From assembly GCA_040222995.1 (NCBI GenBank), contig JAVKBW010000039.1, positions 310,001 to 374,000 of the forward strand: 64,000 bases of DNA. Direction: 5' to 3'. A program made the translations under genes and the position numbers. This DNA is from JAVKBW01 sp040222995 (GTDB lineage: Bacteria; Pseudomonadota; Alphaproteobacteria; UBA8366; Aestuariispiraceae). Under the pieces are notes generated by a model. That model searched no databases and was not told the origin of the DNA. It saw only the letters and a program-made list of their open reading frames with translations. How positions within the stretch are numbered: the stretch's first letter is position 1; every line of letters starts with the position of its first letter. Of this stretch, positions 1 to 8,992 are shown one piece after another.

Positions 1-46
1 CGACGACGAGCAGGCTTCCCCGTCAGTGAATGGGGGATGCGCCTGA
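1..46 (+). CDS. murF: Probable C-terminal tail of murF (partial)
   Basis: Only the last 14 codons would lie in the window. In frame 2 a run ends at a TGA (44-46) that overlaps the mraY ATG as TGATG, the same coupling style seen at other junctions of this cluster. Frame 3 offers a competing stop at 27-29. The tail has no recognisable motif, so identity rests on gene order alone: murF normally precedes mraY in the dcw cluster and encodes the UDP-MurNAc-tripeptide:D-Ala-D-Ala ligase. Confidence 0.4.
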   Translation, partial: DDEQASPSVNGGCA

Positions 47-1131
47 TGCTTTCCTATTTCCTGCTTCCCTTCGCCGAAGACTTCCAGTTGTTCAATCTGT
101 TCCGCTACCTGACTTTCCGGACCGGCGGTGCGATTATCACGGCCCTGTTTGTGAGCTTCGTTCTCGGCCCGACTGTCATCAACTGGCTGAAGCGGCAGCA
201 GCGCGGCGCATCCAACATCAGGGAAGACGTCCCGGAACAGCATCTGGCGAAAGCCGGCACGCCGACGATGGGCGGGTTTCTGATTCTGGTTGCGCTGTCG
301 ATCAGCACCCTGCTCTGGACCGACCTTCGCAATCCCTATGTCTGGATCGTTTTGCTGGTGACGATCGGATTCGGCATGATCGGCTTCGCCGATGACTATC
401 TGAAACTGACCAAGCGAAACTCGAAAGGTCTGCCGGGCCGCCTCAAGCTTCTGCTGCAATTGCTGATCGGCGGATTGGCCGCTTTCTGGTTCGTTATGGA
501 AACGCCAGGCGAAATGGGGATGGGATTCGCCCTGCCCTTCGTCAAGGACTTCCTGATCAATCTGTCGTGGTTCTTCGTTCCGGTTGCGGTCTTCGTCATG
601 GTCGGCGCATCCAACGCCGTCAACCTGACAGACGGTCTGGATGGGCTCGCCATCGTTCCGGTGATGATCGCCGGCGGCTGCTTCGGCCTGATTTCCTACC
701 TTGCCGGTAACGCCATCTATTCGGAATACCTGCAGATCAACTACATCGCGGGCGCCGGCGAACTGGCGGTACTGTGCGGCGCAATCGTCGGCTCCGCTCT
801 CGGCTTCCTGTGGTTCAACGCTCCGCCCGCCATGGTGTTCATGGGCGATACCGGGTCGCTGTCGATGGGCGGTGCGCTGGGCGCGATCAGCGTCGTCACC
901 AAGCACGAAGTCGTGCTGGCCATCATCGGCGGGCTGTTCGTGCTGGAAACCGTTTCGGTAATCGTGCAGGTCACCAGTTTCAAACTGACCGGCAAGCGCG
1001 TTTTCGCCATGGCCCCGTTGCACCATCACTTCGAAAAGAAGGGATGGGCGGAATCGACAATCGTTATCCGTTTCTGGATCATCGCCTCCATCCTGGCGCT
1101 GATCGGCCTGTCCACCCTGAAACTGAGATAG
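46..1131 (+). CDS. mraY: Phospho-MurNAc-pentapeptide translocase MraY
   Basis: Transfers phospho-MurNAc-pentapeptide from UDP to undecaprenyl phosphate, making lipid I at the cytoplasmic membrane. The 361-residue product is a polytopic membrane protein of normal family length. The active-site aspartate pair lies in GFADDYLK (about residues 113-120), the NAVNLTDGLDGLA motif at about 190-202, and the histidine motif APLHHHFEKKGW near residue 325. I chose the ATG at 46 over the one at 37 because a G-run at 32-36 is well placed as a ribosome binding site and the protein then begins MLSYFLLPF, like other alphaproteobacterial MraY proteins. It is followed within three bases by murD. Confidence 0.97.
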   Translation: MLSYFLLPFAEDFQLFNLFRYLTFRTGGAIITALFVSFVLGPTVINWLKRQQRGASNIREDVPEQHLAKAGTPTMGGFLILVALSISTLLWTDLRNPYVWIVLLVTIGFGMIGFADDYLKLTKRNSKGLPGRLKLLLQLLIGGLAAFWFVMETPGEMGMGFALPFVKDFLINLSWFFVPVAVFVMVGASNAVNLTDGLDGLAIVPVMIAGGCFGLISYLAGNAIYSEYLQINYIAGAGELAVLCGAIVGSALGFLWFNAPPAMVFMGDTGSLSMGGALGAISVVTKHEVVLAIIGGLFVLETVSVIVQVTSFKLTGKRVFAMAPLHHHFEKKGWAESTIVIRFWIIASILALIGLSTLKLR

Positions 1132-1134
1132 GTG

Positions 1135-2526
1135 ATGACGATCGTGATCAACGACTATTCAGGCCAGGATGTAGCGGTTGTCGGATTGGGAAAATCCGGC
1201 TGTTCCGCCGCGGCTGCGCTGGCCGCCGGCGGTGCCGATGTCTGGGCCTGGGACGATTTGGAGTCGGGACGTCTGGATGCGGAATCGAAGAATATTCCGG
1301 TTCGCGACGCGTTTTCCGACGCCGGCGCGAATCCGGCCGCGCTTGTCCTCAGCCCCGGTGTTCCCTTCCGGTTTCCGGAACCGCATCGCAGCGTTACTGA
1401 AGCGCAGAAAAAGAACATTCCGGTTCTCGGCGATGTCGAGCTGCTGTACCGGGCGCAACCGGATGCCCGCTACATTGGCATTACCGGCACCAACGGAAAA
1501 TCCACGACGACCGCGCTGATCGGCCATATCCTGCAGACGGCGGGGCGCACAGCGGAAGTTGGCGGTAATCTCGGCACGCCGCCGCTCGATCTTGCACCGC
1601 TTGATGAAACCGGCACCTACGTGCTGGAACTTTCGTCCTATCAGCTCGATCTTGTCAGCACGACCCGCTTCGACATCACCGTGCTGCTGAATATCTCGCC
1701 TGACCATCTGGACCGCCACGGCGGCATCGACGGGTATGTCGCGGCGAAGGCACGCATCTTCGACCGTCAGGGCGCGGGCCAGACGGCCGTCATCGGCATC
1801 GACGACGCGAGAGCGGCCGCCCTTGCTGACGCCATCGAGCCTTCGGTTTCCGTCATTCGCATTGCGACAACGAAAGATGCCGATGTCTGCGTTCGTGACG
1901 GCAATCTGGTCGATTGCATGGCCGGACAGGATGCTGAGGTTCTTCGCCTTGCCGATGCCGGCGCCCTGCCCGGTCTGCACAACGCACAGAACATGGCGGC
2001 GGCCTATGCCGTTTGCCGGACCGCCGGCCTGGCCCCGGATGAAATCGTCTCCGCCATCAAAACCTTTCCGGGCCTGCCGCATCGGCTGCAGACCGTGGGC
2101 AGCGTCGCGGGCATACGGTTCGTCAACGACAGCAAGGCGACCAACGCGGAAGCCGCCGGCAAGGCGCTGTCATCCTTCCCGTCGATTTACTGGGTTGCGG
2201 GTGGACGGGAAAAGCAGGGCGGCTATGACGATGTCATCGCCCTTTTCGACCATGTCCGCGCCGCTTTCCTGATCGGCGAAGCGTCGGAGAACATGATGCG
2301 GGTTTTTGAAAGCCGCATCCCCTGCCATTCCTGCGGCACGCTTGATGTTGCCGTACGCAAGGCTTTCACCCTGGCGAAGGGGGAATTGGCGCAAGGGAAC
2401 GAACAACCGGTTGTCCTGTTGTCGCCGGCCTGTGCGTCCTTTGACCAGTTCCCCAACTTCGAAGTACGGGGCGAAGCGTTCGTAAAAACCGTTGCCGCTA
2501 TCGCGCAACAGGAGGGGGCCGCATGA
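1135..2526 (+). CDS. murD: UDP-N-acetylmuramoylalanine--D-glutamate ligase MurD
   Basis: Cytoplasmic ATP-dependent ligase that adds D-glutamate to UDP-MurNAc-L-Ala. The 463-residue protein has the N-terminal Rossmann-like UDP-binding domain (VVGLGKSG near residue 16), the Mur ligase P-loop GITGTNGKSTTT (about 115-126), the central NISPDHLDRH motif and the C-terminal NDSKATN element. GTG at 1132 is an alternative start one codon upstream. The stop codon overlaps the ftsW start as ATGA, so translation is probably coupled. Confidence 0.97.
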   Translation: MTIVINDYSGQDVAVVGLGKSGCSAAAALAAGGADVWAWDDLESGRLDAESKNIPVRDAFSDAGANPAALVLSPGVPFRFPEPHRSVTEAQKKNIPVLGDVELLYRAQPDARYIGITGTNGKSTTTALIGHILQTAGRTAEVGGNLGTPPLDLAPLDETGTYVLELSSYQLDLVSTTRFDITVLLNISPDHLDRHGGIDGYVAAKARIFDRQGAGQTAVIGIDDARAAALADAIEPSVSVIRIATTKDADVCVRDGNLVDCMAGQDAEVLRLADAGALPGLHNAQNMAAAYAVCRTAGLAPDEIVSAIKTFPGLPHRLQTVGSVAGIRFVNDSKATNAEAAGKALSSFPSIYWVAGGREKQGGYDDVIALFDHVRAAFLIGEASENMMRVFESRIPCHSCGTLDVAVRKAFTLAKGELAQGNEQPVVLLSPACASFDQFPNFEVRGEAFVKTVAAIAQQEGAA

Positions 2527-3650
2527 TATCGATCCCCAGAAACGATACATCCGTATTCGGCCGCTGGTGGTGGACTGTCGACCGCTGGCTGCTGGCCGTG
2601 CTGTTGCTGCTGGCAGCGGTCGGCCTGGTGCTGACGGCAACGGCGAGTCCGCCGGTCGCCGAGCGGATCGGCGCGGATTCGATGTATTTCCTGCACAAGC
2701 AGGTTGTCATCCTGTTGCCGGCCGTCGCCATTCTCATCACCGTATCGATGATGGATCTGCGTCAGGTGCGCAGACTGGCGGCGATCATGTTCGTCTGTTC
2801 CGCCGTTTTCATGGTCGCCACGCTCGTCGTCGGCACGGAAATCAAGGGCGCGACACGCTGGGTCTCGCTTGCCGGGTTCTCGCTGCAGCCGTCGGAATTC
2901 GCGAAGCCGGCCTTCGCCGTGCTCGCCGGATGGTTTCTCGCCGCACGGCGCACCGGTGAAGCGGTTCCGGGATATGCCATTACCATCGTCATGTACTTCA
3001 CCCTGATCTGTCTGCTGCTTCTACAGCCCGATTTCGGGCAGGCGCTGCTTCTGACGGCGGTCGCAGCGGTTCAACTGTTCCTGAACGGGTTGCCGATGGC
3101 GCTGGTGATCGCGCTGGTTCTGTTCGGTGTTCTCGCCCTCGTGGCCGCCTATTACGGTTTCGACCATGTGGCGAGCCGTATCGACCGGTTCCTCGATCCG
3201 AAATCCGGCGACAGCTATCAGGTCGACCGCGCCATGGACGCGTTTCAGTCCGGCGGTCTGTTCGGCCGCGGCCCCGGCGAAGGGATCGTCAAGAACAACC
3301 TGCCGGACAGCCACGCCGACTTTATCTTTGCGGTCGCGGGCGAGGAATTCGGTCTGTTCGTCTGCCTGCTGATCGTCGGGCTGTTCGTCTTTGTGATTCT
3401 CCGCAGTTTTATTCGCGTGTTCCAGGAAAACGACCTTTTCGTTCTGCTGGCCGGCGCCGGGCTGATCGTGCAGTTCGGCCTGCAGGCGATTATCAACATG
3501 GCGTCGACCCTGAGCATCATTCCGACCAAGGGCATGACCCTTCCTTTCATTTCCTATGGCGGCTCCAGCCTGATCGCTCTTGCCCTGGCAATGGGCATGT
3601 TGCTGGCTTTGACCCGCCGACGTCCGGGGATTGCATCATGGCGAAGCTGA
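2523..3650 (+). CDS. ftsW: Peptidoglycan glycosyltransferase / division protein FtsW
   Basis: SEDS-family membrane glycosyltransferase that polymerises septal peptidoglycan with FtsI. The 375-residue protein has about ten hydrophobic segments. Family landmarks are visible: PSEFAKP (about 120-126), FGRGPGEG followed by NLPDSHADFIFA in the large loop, and the C-terminal GMTLPFISYGGSS. The start overlaps the murD stop by four bases, and the end overlaps murG by 13 bases. Location between murD and murG supports FtsW rather than RodA. Confidence 0.96.
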   Translation: MISIPRNDTSVFGRWWWTVDRWLLAVLLLLAAVGLVLTATASPPVAERIGADSMYFLHKQVVILLPAVAILITVSMMDLRQVRRLAAIMFVCSAVFMVATLVVGTEIKGATRWVSLAGFSLQPSEFAKPAFAVLAGWFLAARRTGEAVPGYAITIVMYFTLICLLLLQPDFGQALLLTAVAAVQLFLNGLPMALVIALVLFGVLALVAAYYGFDHVASRIDRFLDPKSGDSYQVDRAMDAFQSGGLFGRGPGEGIVKNNLPDSHADFIFAVAGEEFGLFVCLLIVGLFVFVILRSFIRVFQENDLFVLLAGAGLIVQFGLQAIINMASTLSIIPTKGMTLPFISYGGSSLIALALAMGMLLALTRRRPGIASWRS

Positions 3651-4783
3651 TCGCACTCGCCACGGGCGGCACCGGCGGGCACGTCTTCCCTGCGGAAGCG
3701 CTGGCGGCGGAACTGATGCGCCGGGGATACCGGCTCGCCCTGGTCACCGACCGGCGCGGCGACGCGTTCGGCGGCACGCTCGACAAAATCGACCGGCACA
3801 CGATCAGCGCGGCCGCCGTCAGCGGCCGCGGTATCGGCGGCAGGATCGACGCGGCGATCAAGCTGTTTCTCGGTTTCCTGCAGGCGCGCAAACTGTTGAA
3901 CCGGCTGCAGCCGAGAGCCATCGTCGGCTTCGGCGGCTACCCGTCGGTTCCAACCATGCTGGCCGCCGGACGGATGCGGGGCATCATCTCCGTGATTCAC
4001 GAACAGAACGCGGTGCTTGGCCGCGCGAACCGTCTGCTTGCGCCACGCATGGACAGAATCGCCACGTCTTTTGAAACGGTTGCGGAATTGCGCGATCAGG
4101 ACAGGGCGAAAACGGTCTGGACCGGCAATCCGGTGCGGACGGAAATAGCGGCGCTTGCCGGGAAACCGTATCCGGCGCCATCGGAAGACGGTCCGTTTTC
4201 GCTGCTGATCGTCGGCGGCAGCCAGGGCGCACGGGTGTTCGGCGAGGTCGTGCCGAAAGCCATCGCCCTTCTGCCGCAATCGCTTCGCGAAAAACTGACG
4301 ATTGTTCAACAGGCGCGCGCCGAACAGGTGGAAAGCGTGCAGGAAACCTATGCACGCGCCGGTTTCAACGCCGAAGTCGCCGCCTTTTTCAAGGATATTC
4401 CGGAACGGCTGGAAAAAGCCCATCTGGTAATTTGCCGGGCCGGCGCTTCAACCATGGCGGAACTGACGACGGTAGGCCGCCCGGCCATTCTGGTTCCCTA
4501 CCAGCACGCAATCGACGATCACCAGACAGCCAACGCCGCCTGCCTGAGCGATGCAGCCGGTGGCTGGATGATACCGGAACAGGATCTGACGGCGGAAAGC
4601 CTGTCGACCCGGCTGACCGAACTACTGTCGCGACCCCGCACGCTTTCCGCGGCGGCCCAGGCATCCGCGCGGATCGGCATGCCCGAAGCAACGACCCGTC
4701 TGGCCGATCTTGTTACCGGGCTGGTCGATGGTAACGGTGCGGGCGGCGATCGGGACTCTTCCAGCAGGAGGGCGGCCGCATGA
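3638..4783 (+). CDS. murG: UDP-GlcNAc:lipid I GlcNAc transferase MurG
   Basis: Peripheral inner-membrane GT28 glycosyltransferase that converts lipid I to lipid II. The 381-residue product has the N-terminal glycine loop GGTGGHVFPA (about 9-18), HEQNAVLGRANR, the second glycine loop GGSQGARVFGE, and the C-terminal UDP-GlcNAc motif CRAGASTMAEL. The last residues (SSSRRAAA) form a short basic tail. The stop overlaps the murC start as ATGA. Confidence 0.97.
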   Translation: MAKLIALATGGTGGHVFPAEALAAELMRRGYRLALVTDRRGDAFGGTLDKIDRHTISAAAVSGRGIGGRIDAAIKLFLGFLQARKLLNRLQPRAIVGFGGYPSVPTMLAAGRMRGIISVIHEQNAVLGRANRLLAPRMDRIATSFETVAELRDQDRAKTVWTGNPVRTEIAALAGKPYPAPSEDGPFSLLIVGGSQGARVFGEVVPKAIALLPQSLREKLTIVQQARAEQVESVQETYARAGFNAEVAAFFKDIPERLEKAHLVICRAGASTMAELTTVGRPAILVPYQHAIDDHQTANAACLSDAAGGWMIPEQDLTAESLSTRLTELLSRPRTLSAAAQASARIGMPEATTRLADLVTGLVDGNGAGGDRDSSSRRAAA

Positions 4784-6213
4784 TCAGAATGCCGCTTTCC
4801 ATCGGAACACTGTATTTCGTCGGTATCGGCGGAATCGGCATGTCGGGCATCGCCGAAGTGCTGCACGGCCTCGGCTATACCGTCGCCGGATCGGATATTG
4901 GCGAAAACGCCAATGTGAAACGTCTTCGCGATCTGGGGATTCAGGTCACCGTCGGGCATGACAAGAGTAACGTCGCAGACGCCTCTGTTCTGGTTGTCAG
5001 TTCTGCTATCAAAAAGGACAACCCGGAACTGATTGCGGCGCGCGAGCAATTGATACCTGTCGTCCGGCGCGCCGAAATGCTGGCGGAGCTGATGCGGCTT
5101 AAATGGGCAGTCGCCGTCGGCGGCACCCACGGCAAAACCACAACGACATCCCTGATCGCCGCGCTGATCGATTCCGCCGGCATGGACCCGACCGTCATCA
5201 ACGGTGGAATCATCAACGCCTATGGAACCAACGCCCGCCTCGGATCGGGTGACTGGATGGTTGTCGAAGCGGATGAATCCGACGGTACCTTCACCCGGCT
5301 TCCGGCGACGATTTCCGTCGTAACGAATATCGACCCCGAACATATGGATCACTACGGAACGTTCGATGGCCTGAAGCAGGCCTTTCGCACGTTCGTGCAG
5401 AACATTCCGTTCTACGGATTCGCCATTCTGTGCATCGACCATCCGGAAGTGCAGGCCATGATCGGCCAGATCGAAGATCGCCGCCTGATCACCTACGGGT
5501 TCAGCCCGCAGGCCGAGGTGCGACCGGAAAATCTTACCCCGTCGCCGGACGGTTTTACCTTCGATGTCGTGATGAATATCCGCGGCGAGGAACCGAGACG
5601 TATTGAAGGCATTTCCCTGCCCATGTTCGGTGAACACAATGTCTCCAACGCACTGGCGGCCATTACCGTCGCCGCCGAAATGGGTGTCGACGACGACGGC
5701 ATCCGGAAAGGTCTGGCGTCTTTTTCCGGCGTAAAGCGGCGGTTCACCAAAACCGGCGAGGTCAACGGCGTCTCCATTATCGATGACTACGGCCATCATC
5801 CGGTCGAGATCGCCGCCGTGCTGAAAGCCGCCCGGGCCGCCACCAAACGCGGCGTTATCGCCGTGGTGCAGCCGCACAGGTATACGAGGCTTCGCGATCT
5901 TTTCGAAGAATTCTGCGCCTGTTTCAACGATGCCGACACGGTGATGGTCGCACCGGTCTATTCCGCCGGTGAACAGCCAATGGAGGGCGTCGACCGCGAC
6001 GCCCTGATTCACGGCCTGAAACTTCGCGGCCACAGAAACGCCCTTGGAATCGACGGCGAAGACGATCTTGTGGACGAGGTGATCCGGATTGCCGAACCCG
6101 GCGACCTTGTTGTCTGCCTCGGCGCTGGAACGATAACGCAATGGGCCAACAATCTGCCGCATCGCCTGGAAGTGGTGCTGGCGGCATCCGGCCGGACGGG
6201 AGGTCGGGGATGA
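4780..6213 (+). CDS. murC: UDP-N-acetylmuramate--L-alanine ligase MurC
   Basis: Cytoplasmic ligase for the first amino acid of the stem peptide. The 477-residue protein shows FVGIGGIGMSGIAE at the N terminus, the P-loop GGTHGKTTTTS (about 114-124), the EADESDGTF motif that separates MurC from other Mur ligases, and the C-terminal DDYGHHPVEI. The ATG at 4780 overlaps the murG stop, and the murC stop in turn overlaps the murB start at 6210. A long open frame on the opposite strand of this gene is a codon-usage shadow. Confidence 0.98.
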   Translation: MIRMPLSIGTLYFVGIGGIGMSGIAEVLHGLGYTVAGSDIGENANVKRLRDLGIQVTVGHDKSNVADASVLVVSSAIKKDNPELIAAREQLIPVVRRAEMLAELMRLKWAVAVGGTHGKTTTTSLIAALIDSAGMDPTVINGGIINAYGTNARLGSGDWMVVEADESDGTFTRLPATISVVTNIDPEHMDHYGTFDGLKQAFRTFVQNIPFYGFAILCIDHPEVQAMIGQIEDRRLITYGFSPQAEVRPENLTPSPDGFTFDVVMNIRGEEPRRIEGISLPMFGEHNVSNALAAITVAAEMGVDDDGIRKGLASFSGVKRRFTKTGEVNGVSIIDDYGHHPVEIAAVLKAARAATKRGVIAVVQPHRYTRLRDLFEEFCACFNDADTVMVAPVYSAGEQPMEGVDRDALIHGLKLRGHRNALGIDGEDDLVDEVIRIAEPGDLVVCLGAGTITQWANNLPHRLEVVLAASGRTGGRG

Positions 6214-7127
6214 TGGCTGCGATGCAAACCCGCCCCGTGATAGACCGTTTGCCGGCGATTCGCGGGCGCTATACGGAAGGAGCTCTGCTGTCCAAGGTCA
6301 CCTGGTTCCAGGTCGGCGGACCGGCGGATGTCATGTACAAACCGGCGGACCTTGAAGACCTGCAGACCTTCCTTGCCGGAAAACCGAAGGACATCCCCGT
6401 GTTCACGCTCGGTGTCGGCTCTAACATCCTGGTCAGGGATGGCGGTTTCCCCGGTGTCGTTATTCGGCTGGGCGCCGCATTCGCGACGATTGAAATCGAC
6501 GACGACAGGGTTATCGCCGGCGCGGCGGCGCTGGATCTGAATGTTGCGAAAGCCGCGGCGAAAGCCGGCCGGTCCGGCCTTGAATTCTATAGCGGCATCC
6601 CCGGCACGATCGGCGGTGCGTTGCGTATGAATGCCGGCGCCTACGGAAGCGAAACCCGGGACGTTCTTATCTCGGCAACATCTGTTGCCCCCAGTGGCGA
6701 CCTTGTAACCCATACGCCGGAAACGATGGATATGCGCTACCGGCATTGCGGCGTTCCCGCCGACCATATTTTCGTCGGCGCGGTCTTTAGAACGGCGGAA
6801 GGCGACCGCGACGCCATCGAAAAACGAATGCAGGAAATCCGCGAAGCGCGGACCGGCAGCCAGCCGATCCGCAGCCGGACCGGCGGCTCCACCTTCAAAA
6901 ATCCCGAAGGCATGAAAGCCTGGCAGTTGATCGACGCTGTGGGTTGCCGCGGTCTTACCCGGGGTGGCGCGCAGGTTTCGGATCAGCATTGCAATTTCCT
7001 GATCAACACGGGCACGGCAACGGCCGCTGACCTGGAAGGTCTGGGCGAAGAAGTTCGCACCCGGGTCAAGGACCGCCTGAATGTTTCCCTGGAATGGGAA
7101 ATAAAGCGAATTGGAGAGGCATCATGA
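6210..7127 (+). CDS. murB: UDP-N-acetylenolpyruvoylglucosamine reductase MurB
   Basis: FAD- and NADPH-dependent enzyme that reduces the enolpyruvyl group to lactate, giving UDP-MurNAc. The reading frame is open further upstream, but ATG at 6210 overlaps the murC stop (ATGA) and gives a normal 305-residue protein. It carries the FAD-binding loop GVGSNILVRDGG, the YSGIPGTIGGALRMNAGAYG block, the catalytic-serine segment GGSTFKNPEG, and the C-terminal GGAQVSDQHCNF motif. Confidence 0.97.
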   Translation: MMAAMQTRPVIDRLPAIRGRYTEGALLSKVTWFQVGGPADVMYKPADLEDLQTFLAGKPKDIPVFTLGVGSNILVRDGGFPGVVIRLGAAFATIEIDDDRVIAGAAALDLNVAKAAAKAGRSGLEFYSGIPGTIGGALRMNAGAYGSETRDVLISATSVAPSGDLVTHTPETMDMRYRHCGVPADHIFVGAVFRTAEGDRDAIEKRMQEIREARTGSQPIRSRTGGSTFKNPEGMKAWQLIDAVGCRGLTRGGAQVSDQHCNFLINTGTATAADLEGLGEEVRTRVKDRLNVSLEWEIKRIGEAS

Positions 7128-8050
7128 CAAAACGTGTTGCCGTACTGATGGGCGGATGGTCGGCCGAACGGGATGTATCGCTAGTTTCAGGCAAGGCCTG
7201 CGCCGACGCCCTGTCGAAAGAAGGCTACGATGTCACCACGATCGACCCGCCGCGCGACCTGCACGCTATCGCGGATGTTCTGTGCCCGCGAAATGGCGGC
7301 AAGGCGCCCGATGTCATTTTCAACGCCCTGCACGGTCGTTACGGCGAAGACGGCACGATCCAGGCGCTGCTCGACATCGTCGGCATTCCCTACACGCATT
7401 CCGGCGTCCTCGCTTCTGCGATCGCCATGAACAAGCCGATCGCGCTCGGCATGTTCCGCGCCGCCGGTATTCCGGTGCCAAACGGGATCGTGTTGCCACC
7501 CGAAGCGCTCGGCAAAGGCGATCCGATGCCACGGCCCTATGTCGTTAAACCGGCCCGGGAGGGTTCCAGCGTCGGCGTCTACATCGTGCAGCAGGGTGAC
7601 AACGGCCCCGACTATTCAGGCTGGACCTTCGGCGACGCGCTTGTCGAGGAATACATTCCGGGCCGCGAACTGACGGTCGCCGTCCGGGGCGATGAAGCCC
7701 TGGGCGTGACCGAACTGCGCCCGCATAGCGGCTTCTACGACTACACGAACAAATATACAGACGGCAAAACGGAACATCTGTGCCCTGCCCCGGTTTCCGA
7801 CACTGTCGCCAAGCAATGCCGTGACTATGCAATCGAAGCGCACAAGCTGCTCGGCTGTGACGGGATCAGCCGGTCCGATTTCAGATATGACGACACGAAA
7901 GGCGGTCAGGATCGCGTCGTCCTTTTGGAAGTCAATACACAACCCGGCATGACGCCGTTGAGCCTTGTTCCGGAACAGGCGGCGAATCTCGGCATGCCCT
8001 TCGGCAAGCTCGTCAGTTGGATGGTGGAGAACGCACGATGCCCCGATTGA
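7124..8050 (+). CDS. ddl: D-alanine--D-alanine ligase
   Basis: ATP-grasp ligase making the D-Ala-D-Ala dipeptide for MurF. The start at 7124 is fixed by a good ribosome binding site (GGAGAGG at about 7112-7119) and the ATGA overlap with murB. The 308-residue product is the short, DdlB-type length. Visible motifs are LMGGWSAERDVSL at the N terminus, HGRYGEDGTIQ, the ATP-grasp lysine segment KPAREGSSVGV, EEYIPGRELTVAV, and the Mg-binding EVNTQPGMTPLS. It overlaps ftsQ by 13 bases. Confidence 0.97.
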   Translation: MTKRVAVLMGGWSAERDVSLVSGKACADALSKEGYDVTTIDPPRDLHAIADVLCPRNGGKAPDVIFNALHGRYGEDGTIQALLDIVGIPYTHSGVLASAIAMNKPIALGMFRAAGIPVPNGIVLPPEALGKGDPMPRPYVVKPAREGSSVGVYIVQQGDNGPDYSGWTFGDALVEEYIPGRELTVAVRGDEALGVTELRPHSGFYDYTNKYTDGKTEHLCPAPVSDTVAKQCRDYAIEAHKLLGCDGISRSDFRYDDTKGGQDRVVLLEVNTQPGMTPLSLVPEQAANLGMPFGKLVSWMVENARCPD

Positions 8051-8943
8051 ACCCCTTCGTGAATCCGGCCCGGAAAAAGGAAGTATCGTCATCTTCGTCG
8101 AAGAAATCGCCTGCGTCGAAGCGCGCCGCCGCGAAAACCCGCAGACCTGCCCCGTCGAAATGGCGGAAACCTGCAATGCTCGCCGCCGGCGCGGCGGTGC
8201 TCGTCGCCGGCATGACCGCCGGGGCGTTTTCGGTATGGAACAGTGGCTGGATGATCCGGCAATCAGCGGCTCTCGACCGGGAAATAGCGCAGATCAGCAA
8301 ATCGCTCGGACTGGCCGTGCAATCGGTAACGGTATCAGGCCGGCGCGAAACCGACCGCAAGGATCTGATCGATGCGCTGGGTATCGATATTGGCGATCCG
8401 ATTTTCAACATCGACGTCGCCGCTGCCCGAGACCGAATCGAACGGATTGGATGGGTCAAGACCGCAACGATCAGCCGAAAACTGCCCGGCACGGTACAGA
8501 TCGACATCGAAGAACGGGAAGCCGTAGCGATCTGGCAGCACGACGGCGTCTTTACGCTCATTGATCCCGACGGCCATAAAATCGGCACAAAGGGCCTGGA
8601 AAGATACGGCCATCTGAAAGTGCTGGTCGGCGACGGCGCGCCGGATCAGGCAATTGACCTGATCGGCATTCTGAAAACCGAACCGGAATTGATGACCAAA
8701 GTTACGGGGGCCGTCTGGGTCGGCTCGCGACGCTGGAATGTCCGGTTGAACAACGGGATCGATATCCGGTTGCCCGAGGAAGACCCCGTGGAAGCCTGGG
8801 CGCGTCTGGCGCAGCTCGAGCGCGATTACAGCCTGCTTGGCCGTGCGATCGAGGCGATAGACCTGCGTCAGTCAGACAGGATGATCGTTCGCATGACCGA
8901 GGAAGCCGCTGAAATGCGCCGTGCCCGTAAAGACGAAACCTGA
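8038..8943 (+). CDS. ftsQ: Cell division protein FtsQ
   Basis: Bitopic division protein that links early and late divisome components. ATG at 8038 is preceded by GGAG at about 8023-8026. The 301-residue product has a basic, serine- and lysine-rich cytoplasmic N terminus (about 1-45), one membrane segment (about 46-68), then a POTRA domain beginning with VQSVTVSGRRETDRKDL and the FtsQ beta domain. The long charged N-terminal region is common in alphaproteobacteria. Position between ddl and ftsA supports the call. Confidence 0.94.
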   Translation: MPRLNPFVNPARKKEVSSSSSKKSPASKRAAAKTRRPAPSKWRKPAMLAAGAAVLVAGMTAGAFSVWNSGWMIRQSAALDREIAQISKSLGLAVQSVTVSGRRETDRKDLIDALGIDIGDPIFNIDVAAARDRIERIGWVKTATISRKLPGTVQIDIEEREAVAIWQHDGVFTLIDPDGHKIGTKGLERYGHLKVLVGDGAPDQAIDLIGILKTEPELMTKVTGAVWVGSRRWNVRLNNGIDIRLPEEDPVEAWARLAQLERDYSLLGRAIEAIDLRQSDRMIVRMTEEAAEMRRARKDET

Positions 8944-8992
8944 AAACGAAACAACGCTTGAACAAAACCGAAAGGCAAAAAAGAACACCGCC

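Noticed and set aside
4519..6162. A 547-codon open frame on the minus strand opposite murC
   Set aside because: It mirrors the real gene's codon bias in GC-rich DNA; it has no family motif, while murC shows every expected motif.
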